Positions 24,712 to 38,521 are shown, counted from the stretch's first letter. The stretch: 64,000 nt of DNA from Imbricaverruca yamaguchii (GCA_034440575.1 JAOTOL010001602.1:159001-223000); one strand, 5' to 3'. Program-made: numbers and translations. The notes: generated by a model from the letters alone, not told the origin.

Positions 24712-27321
24712 GTACGTGGTGCTCCTGACGTCAAATGCTTCGCGTGGGCGAATGCCTGTATTGCTGGGCTGAAGTGTGGTTCCATTCCTGGCGTGAAGCT
24801 AGTGTCCACTCCTAACCTAAATGAGAGTAAACTTCTGGCCTGAGCTGATGGTCCACTCCTGACCTGAAGTGTGGGTCCACTCCTGGCCTGAAGTGAACAA
24901 GGGTGTGGGATCCGATGTTGTCGTTTGAGATAGCTTGCGAAGGTCGATAATCCGCTCCTGCCCTGAAGCGTGTGCGGGTGTGGGGTTTGAGGTTGTGGTT
25001 TGAGGTAGCTTGCCGAAGTCCAGTAAGCTAACGTAGGGCCCGGCTGTGTTGCTGAATGGTTTGGTAAGGCTTTAAGAGGGAACGGCACATTGACTATTCT
25101 CACGATGCAGTTGCGAATATCTGACTGTGCTCTGCTGATCTTGTTGCCGAGATTGCATGACTATAAGCATGCTCCGACACACCCGCCGTGGTCTGACATA
25201 TGGCAGCTTTGGAACATATCATCAGTGCCGTATGTATTGGAAACCACAACAAGCTGCTCATGGGGTCATTCATGTTCACAAGGATCAGTTGAGATCAGAT
25301 CATATCAGATCAGTCCATTTCTCTCAATTGTCAACATAATTTGCAGGCTTTTCTTGGCCATGCTGACGCTCCTGCCGTCAAGATGACACGGCAAGCAAGC
25401 AGTCCACTGCTGGACAAGAAAATTGCGAACCTTGTTTAGAAGGAGATTACTTGTAAGGTTTTCCTTACAGCTTTCCAAATCGGTTAGGTGTGTCAATTCC
25501 AGTGAGAAATTGGCAAATTCCCAGTCGCATGTTTCCTCCTTTAAAACTAGTTGGCCAAATCCAGAGCAATGGAACGTGTCCATCAGCGGACAATTAGTAC
25601 GAGTTAGTATAATTATAATCAGTACAATTAGTACAATTAGTATTAGATTTTCCAGGACAACGCCCGAGAGAGTCTACTGCTGTGCATGTGGTGTGAAATG
25701 TTGCCGATGTGTTCTAGCTCTTTCGTCACGATTTTCAAGCGGACGTGACTTTCTTGTTGTGATGTTCGCATTCTGATATATTTAATCATAGTGGGATGTG
25801 CTCGTTTACGACGCGCACCGGAGGGGGGGGGCAATCCGCCCACCACTCCTCTTTTTCGACGATATCTCATAAACGGACGGCGATGTTGTACTGCAATTTG
25901 ATGATTGTTGCCATTGAAAATTGCCAAGCGTATCTAATGCAACACAAAAACACTTGAAATCCGCTGGTAAATATAGATTATTATATATTATTATATATAT
26001 TGCACCAATATCCGCTGGTATATTGGTGCAAATCGGCCGGCCTGATCGCGGGTGATCGCCGGCAGACCGCCCCGGGGCCGAGCGGTCAAGGTCACAGAGG
26101 GTTCGTCGGTGGCGATCGGCGGCGTTGTGCGGCAGCAGGTTTAGACGCAATTTGACCTTCAAGGCACTGACCTAGGGTCATTAAAATTGTACTGGAACGA
26201 GTTCACTACAGCCATGAAATGCCCTCCTAATTTGTCTGTGTCTACCTTCAGTAGGTTCTGGGATCTTCTGGGGCACGTCCCGTTTGTTGTTTGATTGTTT
26301 ATTGGTTGGTTCACGGTACACTTTATGCACATTCACGGCTAATGGCGCTGCCCACACTGTTTCGCCGGTGGGCCGCGGGATTGGGAAATGTCCTGAGTGG
26401 CGCTAGAGTCGCACCCGGGACCTTTGGTACCCATAGCCCGACACCTTAACCACTCGGCCATCCCCGCCCCCGTCCCGTTTGTGAGGGACGCCGCTCACCC
26501 ATACCGGTGCGTTATTTGAGGTCTATCTAGCCGACGGGTGTGCTAATGTTGACTTGGATCAGTTTATATTGTTGTTATTTGGGCTTAATGGTATGGTATT
26601 TTGCGATTATCCCATCAAGATTTATCCCATTGTTCGTCACAAAGTGCTCGTATTCTTTGTTCAAAGAATGAGGTCCGTTGTGATGCCTCCCCTGCATGTG
26701 CTTGAACTTTGACAGCTCCACACGTCTTGACATAGCATGCCAAGTTTTAATTGTCTCACTCAGAGCCAGCTCTGCTCTTGTCAGTTGGAAATGCACCAAC
26801 TTCAACCACAGTATTTCTCTGGAAGTACTAACAATCTGAATTCGACGAAAGCAGTGTGAGATGGACTTCCCGCACACGGACAGCTTGCCATGCATCTCGC
26901 ACTGCAACTGCACTGGTTATCCTTCCCGGGAAGCACACACACAACGCGGTTGATTTGTGTTCAGTGTCACGAGTTGAGTCCCAGGGCACTTGACATTTAG
27001 TAATCAAAATTGCTGAATGCATCGCATCCTAAACGGCTTCAGCTCTGCATGCATGCTTGCCAACACACGACTGTAAGCACTCAATGCATCCCGTCCCCCG
27101 AGAGGTGTCATTCCGTATGTTTTAATTGCTCTGTAACAGCAATTAGGTCAAATATGTGCAAATTTGGCTAAGTTGTGCAAATATGCTGGACAAATTGCAG
27201 GTTACATTCCGCTCCTTCTGTGGAATCTGCGTCTGTGCTGGTTCAGAGCGATCTCTTCGAGTGCTTTTTCGAAGGGCTGTGAGTGTCCCCTCTTACTTGT
27301 GTTTTGGCGCGCTTTTTCCAG
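24712..27321. other. Intron C-D of gene 1
   Basis: Contains weakly repeated GTCCACTCCTGACCTGAAGTG words at 24.78-24.97 kb and one family A SINE. No other exon is seen. Confidence 0.6.
26288..26470 (-). mobile_element. tRNA-derived SINE, family A
   Basis: Minus-strand copy: head GGGGATGGCCGAGTGGTTAA, B-box-like GGTGCGACTCT (one change from GGTTCGACTCT), body with CACTCAGGACATTTCCCAAT, tail CCAACCAATAAACAATC. Perfect 12-bp target duplication CGTCCCGTTTGT at 26276-26287 and 26471-26482. Confidence 0.92.
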
Positions 27322-27451
27322 AGGGCTGCGAGTGTCGCGGGATTTCGTCCGCGTCGCAGCTCTTCAGTCTTGTGCACATTCCGTACATCTTCATGGACTG
27401 GTCGGTGATGTTCCTGCACCAGCGCAAGCCGCACACCGTCTGTACATCCGA
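27322..27451 (+). CDS. Gene 1 exon D: FkbM C-terminal core
   Basis: A 130-bp exon with acceptor GCTTTTTCCAG at 27321 and donor CCGA|GTAAGC at 27451, phase 1 in and phase 2 out. The junction codon plus GC gives the family motif D-I-E-G (KMDIEGCECR across C/D). It continues with HIPYIFMDWSVM, matching the 'ipyi.mEW' strand and Glu/Asp-Trp motif typical of FkbM proteins near the C-terminus; here the usual Glu is Asp. The two cysteines in EGCECR are common in eukaryotic members. The frame is continuous with exons C and E. Confidence 0.85.
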
Positions 27452-27863
27452 GTAAGCCAACTGATGAGAAGACCAACGGTCTTTATGTTAGAGTTGTTGA
27501 ATTTCAGTACATAAGTCGGTTCGCACAAGGCAGGGGTACTAGACTGAGCCACCCGATGAGGCAAGGCAAGGCCAATGCATCGTTGTTGTTTGCCATGACG
27601 TCTTGCGTTAGCAGGCAATCGGTAGATTACACATGGCATTCGGCATTCAGAGCCATGAATCGCCAGTGTATCACTGAATGGTTACGATGACGAAACAGCC
27701 GCAGCGACAGCACTTTTTATAGGATTTCTATTTTATTTTAGCCACGCTGCGGTCACCATGTGATCGCCCGTCCCCGCAGTCACGAGATCGCCAAATGACC
27801 TACACCGTTTGATGCGCCCAAAAATACAAGATCGTAGAACTTGACCGGTGCCGTCGCCGGCAG

Positions 27864-28080
27864 GAGCATCGACCGGATGACCATCTTCTTGGCGCACCGC
27901 GGCTTCGTGCCGTACGAGGCGCGCACCAACCAGCAGCTCGACTGGCGGCACAGTACGGAGTGGCGCACCGGCTACGTGTACTGGCGCCACGTGTCGGCTG
28001 GCGACCTGCGCGACCCGCCGTCCACGACAGCGGCGCCCCCGGGCGGCACCGACGACGAGGACTACGACTACCGACTGTGA
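27864..28080 (+). CDS. Gene 1 exon E: C-terminus of FkbM methyltransferase
   Basis: Last coding exon, with acceptor GCCGTCGCCGGCAG at 27863 and stop TGA at 28078-28080. It encodes DRMTIFLAHRGFVPYEA, which fits the family's final helix and 'rGy.py' motif, then a Trp-rich strand (EWRTGYVYWRH) like the 'W..D.vW' ending of FkbM domains. A short Pro/Thr and acidic tail ends EDYDYRL. Strong GC and codon bias (GGC, CGC, GCG) marks it as coding. The minus-strand open frames of 168 and 268 codons over this exon are shadows. Confidence 0.85.
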
Positions 28081-28590
28081 TACGGCGCCGGCGGGCGCAG
28101 CGGCGGCGCCTGGATGTCGACGTGTGATACGACACCGGTGTCGCGCACCATTGGCGCCGGCCGCGGCGAATCTCGGTGCGGCGAACGTGAAGCTCGTCTT
28201 GGTGCTGGTCGGTGGCCTGCCTGTCGCTTGGTGGTGTGACTTTTGTGCGCGCGCCGGTGTCGTCGGCATTGGGACTAAGGAGTCCTGCTGGGTCTTCCCT
28301 TGCCACCGAGACTGTTGTGTGCGCGAAGCACCGAAACCATCGTCAGTGTTGATGGAAATTGCCGTATGGACGATATGACCGGTCAGAGGAAACACGTAAG
28401 AAACACTTTTCGCTGGCTGTTGTGACGGCTGACGTGTTGTGAGAAACGCTGGACGCTGACGTGTTGTGACGGCGAGCTCAGTTGCTGGCGAGTTTTCCGT
28501 GCGTGACGTAACGGTGTGTTTCCTCGGGTGCCGCAGCACTGCTGGCGTCGTGGAGGTATGTCAGCAATAAAGCCACGAGCGGGCTCGTTT
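28081..28590 (+). other. Gene 1 3' UTR with polyadenylation signal
   Basis: A canonical AATAAA at 28566-28571 follows the stop by about 490 bp. GT-rich sequence follows but a cleavage site cannot be placed exactly. Confidence 0.55.
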
Positions 28591-29754
28591 TCCCCAGTGG
28601 AAGGTGTCCTCGTGCCGGAGTTACCGGCACTGTAGTGCGTGGAAATATGCTCCAACAAGTGAGCGAGAGCGTGCTTGCAAGTGAGCTCCTACACGTGAGC
28701 AAGAGCACGCCGCTGATCGGCGATGCCGGGCTCATCTCGCCATTTCACGACAGGATGTTCATTGTTTCTTGGCCGTCGGGTGTTGGCCACCGTTGCCAGC
28801 CTGGCTGATATTCGGGCGTCCTTCGGCGCGCACGTTGGACCTCACGGACGCGCGATGCTGTCGCGATCTGTGGTGGCGCGGCACGTTTTCGGCCGGCCTG
28901 TACATTGAGGCGACGCTGTGCGCGACTGTCTCCATGTCGTCAGACAGCGGCCACACCGACTGCTGTCGGCATGCTTACTCTGAACTACTGCCGTAGGAGC
29001 GCTTGTCAAGTGAACTTTTATCCGACTATGTAGCTGTTGTAAACATGACAAGTGCACTTCAGCTGGTGCTACTCCTTTCGCTGACTGTTTGCATCGTGGG
29101 AAACTCGCAAGGGTGAAGTTGTTATCAGTGTGAAACATTTCGTGTTTGACAGTACAGTTTCGGATATTGGTTGCGTTTATTTCGTAAATGTTTGGCCACG
29201 ATACGGCCTCGAAGTGCTGACACAGTGAGCAGAAACAATTTTGATGGATTTTCCACCTGGTCACTGATCAGAAGAAGAGTGCTATGCAAGTGTCGGATCG
29301 GTTGGCTGTCATTTAATGGGTCTGGGGGTCTGGTAGGATTTGATATCAGCGTTTGGCCAGCTTACCTGGTATGTATACCGACATTACTGAAACAGTGAAT
29401 AGTGATTTTTAAACCGTGATTGGGAAATGGTGAGCTCATCAAGGTTGATATTGGGTTGTTCTACGTATTGTATTCTAGTATTGCACCAAAATGTCTGTGA
29501 TCGTATCTGTAGTGGGACCACCCAGGAGCAAATGTGGGCAGGTGTTTCATATTTGAGTTTTTGAATTTACACATGCTCGCCTTACAATTGGAGGACATAG
29601 TGGTGAAGAGTGTGTATGAGTCTGGATAAGAAAGTACAATGCTTGATGAACTGACGCTTGCCTATTCTTACGTTTTGCTGGTATACTTATCTTGATCATT
29701 CAAGCAACGTATCGTGCAAAACAGTACCTTTCGGCTTTTGTAATGGGCGATAGG
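28591..29754. other. Intergenic, no gene recognised
   Basis: GC-rich at 28.6-28.95 kb (possible CpG-rich regulatory sequence), then ordinary sequence. No exon chain is supported. Confidence 0.4.
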
Positions 29755-29943
29755 TTTGTTTGTTTGTTTGTTTATTGGTTGGTTCACGACACACTTTATG
29801 CACATTCACGGCTAATGGCGCCGCCCACACTGTTTCGCCGGTGGGCCACGGGATTGGGAAATGTCCTGAGTGGCGCTAGAGTCGAACCCGGGACCTTTGG
29901 TACCCATAGCCCGACACCTTAACCACTCGGCCATCCCCGCCCC
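29755..29943 (-). mobile_element. tRNA-derived SINE, family A
   Basis: Minus-strand full-length copy with intact A box (TGGCCGAGTGG) and B box (GGTTCGACTCT) and a (CAAA)n-like tail. Imperfect 13-bp target duplication AATGRGCGATAGG at 29742-29754 and 29944-29956. Confidence 0.92.
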
Positions 29944-30066
29944 AATGAGCGATAGGTAACATTGTCGTAGCTGATTGATGCCTTGATCGTTCGTGTTTGT
30001 TTATCATAACGTCTTCTTTTGCACTTTAGCTGGGTAGCACGTGTTTTCTTCCCATCACGGTATTAA

Positions 30067-30902
30067 CCCTCCCCGTCTTTCCGGTCATGTCGTCACACCC
30101 CGTTTTAGAGGGAGGTTGATAGGGATCACCCTCTAGTCTCCAAACTAAGTATCGCACGAAAACGAAAGGGGTGTTGTCGGAAAGCACTCGACGAGTAGGG
30201 TTCGACACCACCCAAAAAGTCCTACAAAGCGACGTCACTTGGGTTTCAAGACTTACATCATGTTATTGGCTCTGGGGAGTTCATTTTGGGAAGATTTAAA
30301 AATAGTTTGAATCAGACCCTGGGGAGTTAATTTTGGAAAGATAAAAATTACTTGGAATGAGGAAAGGAAAGCGAAGTCGACCAGGGCTATGCAATTTGCA
30401 GCCATTCAAGAAGCAAAATTGAATTTCCTGGAAACTTCAAAATTTTTAGTGTTCAAGTTTTCATTTTCCTTTATAAAATGGCTAGGGCGAGCGAAAAACG
30501 TTGTTCGAAGTCCACTTACACCTATACCAAATGCTTACTTTACCCAGAATCTTGGATTTGTACTCTAATGGGCAAAAATGCAAAACTAATAAGCAATCAA
30601 GAACGGAAAAATATTATTTAAAACATTCCTCCGGTGCGTTTTGCTACGTGGTTAACGATAAGCAAACGCTGAAAGTTAAAGCGTGACGACTGGTTGAACG
30701 TTTTTTGGAGGTGACCTTGCTCGGCCTAGACTAACTCATTGACCTTAGATGACCTGACTTCAAAATGTTGACATAACATGCCAAATTAATGTGGAAAAGA
30801 TATGCCAAATTTTGGCGCGCTTCCCTGCGCCGTTCCTTCACTATCCGCGGGAAAGTTTACGGGGTCGGACGAACTCCCTCCCCAGTCCAGAGACGGCGCG
30901 GG
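30067..30902. mobile_element. TTAA-flanked non-autonomous element (piggyBac-like), copy 1
   Basis: Left end TTAA|CCCTCCCCGTCTTTCCGG and right end CCAGAGACGGCGCGGG|TTAG form an imperfect terminal inverted repeat of about 16 bp, next to TTAA on the left and the one-base variant TTAG on the right. Length 836 bp with no transposase. Much of the interior aligns in reverse orientation with 46.5-47.04 kb, including CAGAGCCAATAACATGATGT against CAGAGCCAAAAACATAATGT. The TTAA target and CCC start recall piggyBac-type ends. Confidence 0.6.
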
Positions 30903-31252
30903 TTAGTTCGTGGGATTAGTGACACCTACATCGGATTATCACGTACGTGTATCGTTTGCTATCTCTAGTTAACAAATACGTCAACATATATTTGCTCGTC
31001 TTTCTAAGTGGCATGGGATGTAATGGCTTATGCGCCGTAATAGCCACATTTGTGAGGTAAAACGTGCCGCAAAACTGTGTGTATGCGAACCCATTCCGCC
31101 GTCTGCGATACAAGCTTTGAACATGACTGATATTTCTTGTCATCTGAGGTTGTCACATGGGGTTTGCCATTCTTGTCGTCTGGGGTTGTCAATTCTTGTC
31201 ACTTTGAGTTGGCAAGAGGCACCAGCGCTGGGGTTAAGTCCGTCGGATTTCG
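30903..31252. other. No feature seen
   Basis: Short intergenic stretch with no recognised gene or repeat. Confidence 0.5.
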
Positions 31253-31262
31253 CGAACCTCCA

Positions 31263-31447
31263 AGGGGCGGGGATGGCCGAGTGGTTAAGGTGCCGGGCTA
31301 TGGGTACCAACGGTCCCGGGTTCGACTCTAGCGCCACTCAGGACATTTCCCAATCCCGCGGCCCACCGGCGAAACAGTGTGGGCGGCGCCATTAGCCGTG
31401 AATGTGCATAAAGTGTGTCGTGAACCAACCAATAAACACTAAATAAA
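31263..31447 (+). mobile_element. tRNA-derived SINE, family A
   Basis: Full-length copy with intact A and B boxes and tail CCAATAAACACTAAATAAA. Target duplication CGAACCTCCA at 31253-31262 and 31448-31457. Confidence 0.92.
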
Positions 31448-31767
31448 CGAACCTCCACAATGCAGAGCGGGGGCAGTTCAATGCTTTGTAGGTTTTCTGC
31501 GGTACTTCTTAAACGGTTCATGCCATTGTCTTGCAATTCGGCATTCCTTCCAGCAATTCATTAATGCACATTGTATGACACACTTGAGTTCCAGTCTCTA
31601 AGGGTACGGGTAAGAGACGTGACAGGTCGAATCCAGTCGCCACCTCCCCTGAACAAGGATTTGAATGCGCATTGAAACACTTCCCGCAGACAAACCATAC
31701 AGGATACAATTAGAAGTAAAGCTTGAGTGCATAGATGGAGGATGAAATACAAATTCAGAAGAACCGT

Positions 31768-34240
31768 TGGGCGTCGTGGGCGGACATAATACCGGTGGCG
31801 CCTCTGGTGGTGGGTTTGTGAAGGAACACCACCAGAGTGGACTGGCTCTGATTAGTGCTATATTCTAGTTTCTTGGGAAGGTGTAAGTGATACACAATGA
31901 TCAAATTCGAGCAACATTGAAACAAGCTCTCTTATGATGTGTAGTTCAATTTTATTATGAAATAATTTCACCCTGTCACTTTGTCCATAAAGTGAAATGG
32001 CAGCAATTGCCCACTCAACATCTTGTGATAAAAACACAACAAACATCTTCTGTGTGATGTGCTGACAATTTCAAATGTCCTTATCTAAACGAAAATCGAA
32101 TGTGATACATTTTCATGCCATTCTTGAATAACTTCCATGGAAGGTTAACCCTGTCACTTTTGAACTCAGTTCCAGAATTTGTGTCCCAAATTTTCACATT
32201 GTATACCTTTAACACTCGCACGTCCGGCGGTCTGCGCCAACTTCGCATGTCCGAGGGGGCAGATGTCTGCCCCCTAAGATCTCTAGAACTATGCTAGCTA
32301 GCGACAAACAAGAAACGGCGTTGGATAGCTGGTGATGGGCTCTATCGAAAGTGTTTTGGTCATTTTTTTCGCTTTGGTCAACATTCAGGTCACCAGCTAT
32401 CCAACAGATCAGGTGGGACTCAGATATTGACACATATCTCAGGACCTGTAACAGATAGAAACAAGCGGCGAACACTATTCGACAGTCCTTGAATTGCGCT
32501 GCCGACAATAGGCGGTGTAATTTAAGGTGAGGTCAACCGAAACTCAGGTCAAGGTCATGAATCATGACCTAAGGTGAAGGTCATGGTCTCATCTAGGGAG
32601 GTCATGTGAAGTATCAATCGACACGTCTTGGCGATACAAGCACAATGACGGTAATTCCAGCCTTCTAGCCCAATGCAGTGCGATATAATGCACATAAATG
32701 TGTAGTGATTTCAGGTGACCTCAGAGACCTTGGTGAGGTCACTGAGCAAAAATGTCAGCGGTAACATTTAGCATAGCTTCCATCTACATGCCACAACCGT
32801 TGTGAGATCATTCCGAGCGCACATATGTAACCAGGAAACATTTGTACATTTTACCATAGCCCTATAATGGGAAAGCCATGGCCCATATAACCCATAGTGT
32901 AGTTGGCTCACTTCGCCTGACCTGGTGACCTGGCCTGAGATGACCCAGGATGGACAATGTATGAGGATATGCGACAAATACAAATGAACAACTATGCTAG
33001 GTTTGGCCTTGCTAACCCGATTAGTTTGGCTGCAAATGAGGAAAAGCCGGAGGGCGGCAGATATCTGCCCCTGGACGTGCGCGTGTTAAGTCGCATATCA
33101 GATGTTCTAAATTACCGAATTAGTTGTCAATGGTCTCAAATGAGCCGGCATAAAATCACCTGCCTTCTGATGCCATACTCGATTACCTTTATAGATATCT
33201 AACCCTGTAATTTTTGCACTCAATTCCAGGATTTGTGTCTCGAATTATCACATTATATTCCTTTAAACTGTATAGCAGATGTTCTACATTACCGAATTCA
33301 TTTCCAATGGTCTCAACGTCAGGCGTCATGAGCGGACATAATGCCGGTGGCGCCTCTGGTGGTAGGTTTGTGAAAGAACACCACCAGAGTGGGTTGGGTT
33401 TGATTAATGCTATATTCTAGTTTCTAGAGAGGGTGCAGGCGATTTCCAATGGCCAATTCGAACAACATTGAAACAAACTCTCTTATGACGTGTAGTTCAT
33501 TTTATTGTCAATTCAATTCACCCTGTCACTTTGCCGTTAAAGTGAAATGAAAGCAATTGGTCACCCAACATCTTGTGATAAAAGCGCGTCATACATCTTC
33601 TGTGTGATGTGCTGACAATTTCCAATGTTCTTAACGAAACGAAAATCGAGCGTGCTGCATTTTATGTCATCTTGAATAACTTCTATGAAGGTTTAATGCT
33701 GTCACTTTCGATGTCCCTCTTGTACTCAATTCTAGAATTTGTATTCCAAATTATCACATCATACTACAGTAAATGGTATATCAGATGTTCTACATTACGG
33801 AATTAATAGCCAATGGTCTCAAATAAACCGGAATAAAATCAGCCGTCTTTTGATGCCATGTCCAACTACTTTTATACATAGCTAATTAACCCTGTAATTT
33901 TTGCGCTCAATTCAAAGATTTGTGTCTGAAATTATCACATTCTATTCCCTCAACTTGAATATCGGATGTTCTACATTAGCGAATTAATTTCCAATGGTTT
34001 CAAATAAACTGGCATAAAATCAGCTACCTTCTGATGCCATACTCGACTACGTATATATATTGAACCCTGTCATGTTTGCACTCAACTCCACGATTTACAT
34101 CTCGAATTATCAAATTGTATTACTTGTATTCGTAGATGAGTTGTTCTACATTAGCGAATTAATTTCCAATGGTCTCAAATAAACCGCCATAGAATCAGCT
34201 GCCATCTGTCATACTCGTCTTCTTTTATAGATATCCAACC
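31768..34240. repeat. Repeat block with 400-bp duplication and ~180-bp units
   Basis: A ~400-bp segment starting GCGTCGTGGGCGGACATAAT at 31771 recurs at about 33322. It joins ~180-bp units marked by TCAGATGTTCTACATTA, CCAATGGTCTCAAATAAAC and TCTGATGCCATACTCG, seen around 33090, 33270, 33780, 33960 and 34140. The block is interrupted by a TTAA-type element at 32213-33085. Confidence 0.8.
32213..33085. mobile_element. TTAA-flanked MITE (piggyBac-like)
   Basis: Starts CACTCGCACGTCC and ends GGACGTGCGCGTG, a 13-bp terminal inverted repeat with one mismatch. It is flanked by TTAA on both sides (32209-32212 and 33086-33089). Both ends carry a nearby palindrome of the form GGGGCAGATNTCTGCCCC. A sister unit at 33267-33290 shows the empty site with a single TTAA. 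At 873 bp with no transposase, it must be mobilised in trans. Confidence 0.75.
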
Positions 34241-35509
34241 CTGTCATTTCTTATCTTTTGACATGAAGCTGTCCCGAAATATTGAGGTTCTGGCATGGCT
34301 CGATGCACGTCAAGCGCCGACGGTTGCTGTCCAGAGATCCGGAGGGCCGCCGAGGGGTGGCATGACAAAAACTAACGTAAAGTTCCACCTATTAACAATA
34401 CTAAGCAGCATCGGCTCTGCCACGCCACCATGGTATAGGATAAATTCACGGTTGTAGATGCATTCTTTCCATGCAACGCCCATAAGCGCAATATTCTTAC
34501 ACAATATTAATAAAACCTGTCGGCCTCGACTGTACTAGTGGCAGAACTCATGCCGGGTACATCGCCTAGTGCTTCAAACATGAAAATCTACCTGTTGCTT
34601 CGGTGTTTGGGCTCATTAACATTCAGGGAATAGTTTGCGCCCGACCATATTATGAATGGCGGCGGGCGGTCGGGGACGGGCCGGGGGCCGCCTGCGTCAC
34701 CCCCAGCATCCGGCTGTCCATGGTGGAAAGTTCCAGAATACAATGCGCAAAGGAACAATATCCGCAACCACTCTAAACGGCAATGGAATTGACGTCTGAA
34801 GGCAAACTAACTTTCATACATGTAATTCGCGTCATATTTTATGGAGACAGAGTCTCATAAATTATAACTGTAGTCTTCGCGCACACACTAATGAGCATCC
34901 GGGCGCGCTTGTCGCAGGGGCATGTTTCAGAGTCCTTGAATGTCATCAGGAACCTACATTTTTCTTCCTTTACTGGAGGTTCCCCTGATGTTCGCATTAA
35001 CATTGCGTCTGACGCGTAACGCAAAGGTGACTTCAGATCATGTCGCTAGGTGAACTGAAGGTCTGAAATAGAAAATCGTCTTCTTTCGCTGGACTTTAAT
35101 TTTAACAGAAATTGTATAAACTCCCGAATATATGTGCCGAATCACGATGACCTCTAAACGCATTCCACGTTTCACATCAACATCATGGCATAAGACATGA
35201 CCTGTAATGTATCCAGAGCACATTCATCGTTCGCGATCTGAACGTCAATGTACTGATTATTACGAAGCAAAGGTGGCCAAGCCTATTTTATACAACTGAT
35301 TCATTTCTTATGTAATGCAAATACCCAAGTTTGACTTCAAAGAGTGGGAATATTGTGCACCATTTTTAATCGGACCAACAAGTTTTTTGATGGCTCAAAA
35401 TTACCAGAGGGTGCAAACTCTGCCATGGTTTTGCTTTGGTGGCATTCATTGATCTTCCCTGGGTGCATCTGTGTTGCCTTCTAGCAGAGTTCGGGCACCT
35501 TTGCGAAGA
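34241..35509. other. No recognisable gene
   Basis: Unique-looking sequence without arrays or supported exons; GC-rich patch at 34.65-34.73 kb. Confidence 0.5.
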
Positions 35510-35830
35510 CGGAGCTGACTGTACCATGCTATTGGCGAGTGCAGTCAGCTTGAACTTCTTGTTAGGGGTGCAGTGAGCCTGAAATTCATGTTGGTGAGTG
35601 TAGTCAGCTTGAACTGCATATTGGGGTGCAGTCAGCCTGCACTTCATGTTAGGGGTGTAGTCAGCCTGAACTTCATGTTGGCGGGTACGGTCAGCCTGGA
35701 CTTCATGTTGGGGGTTAGAGTCAGCCTGAACTTCATGTTAGGGGTGTAGTCAGCCTGAACTTCATGTTGGCGGGTACGGTCAGCCTGGACTTCATGTTGG
35801 GGGTTAGAGTCAGCCTGGACTTGATGGACG
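35510..35830. repeat. 29/30-bp array
   Basis: About 11 copies of CAGCCTGAACTTCATGTTAG + GGGTGTAGT (29 bp) with a 30-bp variant ending GGGGGTTAGAGT. The pair of variants at 35665-35725 is repeated as a higher-order unit at 35740-35800. Confidence 0.9.
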
Positions 35831-37560
<1,730 letters not shown>

Positions 37561-37679
37561 ATGTATATACGTATATATATTTTCATACATATACAATGTT
37601 CCAATTGTACCTACTTAACCATCGCCTGTAGGTGGACTATATCCATTCAGCATACAGTGGTTGGATAACTGCATATTAG

Positions 37680-37875
37680 AAGTGCGCCTGCTTGCTAGGC
37701 GGCACGCCTTGCTGCGCAGCAGTCAGCTGGCTCGGCGTGCCGGCGTGCCTGGGCGGGGGGGGGGGGCTGTCGGCTGTTGGAAATAGCACGGCCGGCCAGC
37801 TCCTCTGATCATTCGCTTTACCGGATGAAACCCCGTATCACACGAGCGCCAGCTATCCTGAGGGAAACTTCGGGC

Positions 37876-37915
<40 letters not shown>

Positions 37916-38520
37916 GTACCCAGCTCAGACGATCGACTTGCACGTCAGAATCGCGGCGGACCTCCAGCAGAGTTTCCCCTGGCTTCATCCTGGCCGGGCA
38001 TAGTTCACCATCTTTCGGGTCCCAACGTGTGGGCTCGAGGTCCGCGCCTCAGCAGTGCCGGCGCGCCGAAACGCGCGGCAAGCCAACCGATGGCGCGGCC
38101 CGTGGGTACGCGGCCGGGACGACCCGGAAGCGCCGCAGGGCGCGAAGGTGTGGGAGTCGGCCGGGAGAGGACGGGGACACCCGGAGACGCGGAGACGCCT
38201 GGAGACGCGGCTCGCAGCAACGGGGACTCCGTTCGGTGCAGACGAACACCACAGCAACGGGGACTCCGTCCGGTGCAGACGAATACCGCAGCAACGGGGA
38301 CTCCGTCCGGGTACCACAGCAACGGGGACTCCGTCCGGTGCAGACGAATACCGCAGCAACGGGGACTCCGTCCGGTGCAGACGAATACCGCAGCAACGGG
38401 GACTCCGTCCGGTGCAGACGAATACCACAGCAACGGGGACTCCGTCCGGTGCAGACGAATACCACAGCAACGGGACCGGCGGGCGGCACGCCGAGCAGCT
38501 GGTCCACCACAGCCGGAGGC
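37680..38520 (+). promoter_or_regulatory. CpG-rich region upstream of gene 2
   Basis: Strongly GC- and CpG-rich stretch preceding the first recognisable exon of gene 2, containing a 37-bp array. It is a plausible promoter/5' UTR region by position and composition only; no core promoter motif is claimed. Confidence 0.35.
38214..38475. repeat. 37-bp array
   Basis: About seven copies of CAGCAACGGGGACTCCGTCC + GGTGCAGACGAATACCA (37 bp; one copy shortened). The period is 3n+1, so every frame reads the same 37-residue cycle, giving three overlapping open frames of about 300 codons. Their right ends, not the array, are the probable coding part. Confidence 0.9.
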
Positions 38521-38521
38521 G

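Larger units (their letters stand above)
12789..28590 (+). other. Gene 1: FkbM methyltransferase locus
   Basis: Gene span built from five exons (12789-12940, 19218-19334, 24342-24711, 27322-27451, 27864-28080) plus 3' UTR. All introns are GT-AG and all phases agree (1,0,0,1,2), giving a continuous frame of about 327 residues to the stop. Predicted order: transmembrane anchor, lumenal stem, FkbM-type Methyltransf_21 domain, acidic Asp/Glu/Tyr tail. Known FkbM-family members are SAM-dependent methyltransferases, often O-methylating sugars or lipids; the substrate here is unknown. The single N-terminal hydrophobic segment suggests a type II Golgi or ER protein. The initiating exon was not found. 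Confidence 0.8.

Noticed and set aside
27733..28539. 268-codon minus-strand frame
   Set aside because: Antisense to the last FkbM exon and its UTR; GC-rich codon bias keeps the antisense frame open.
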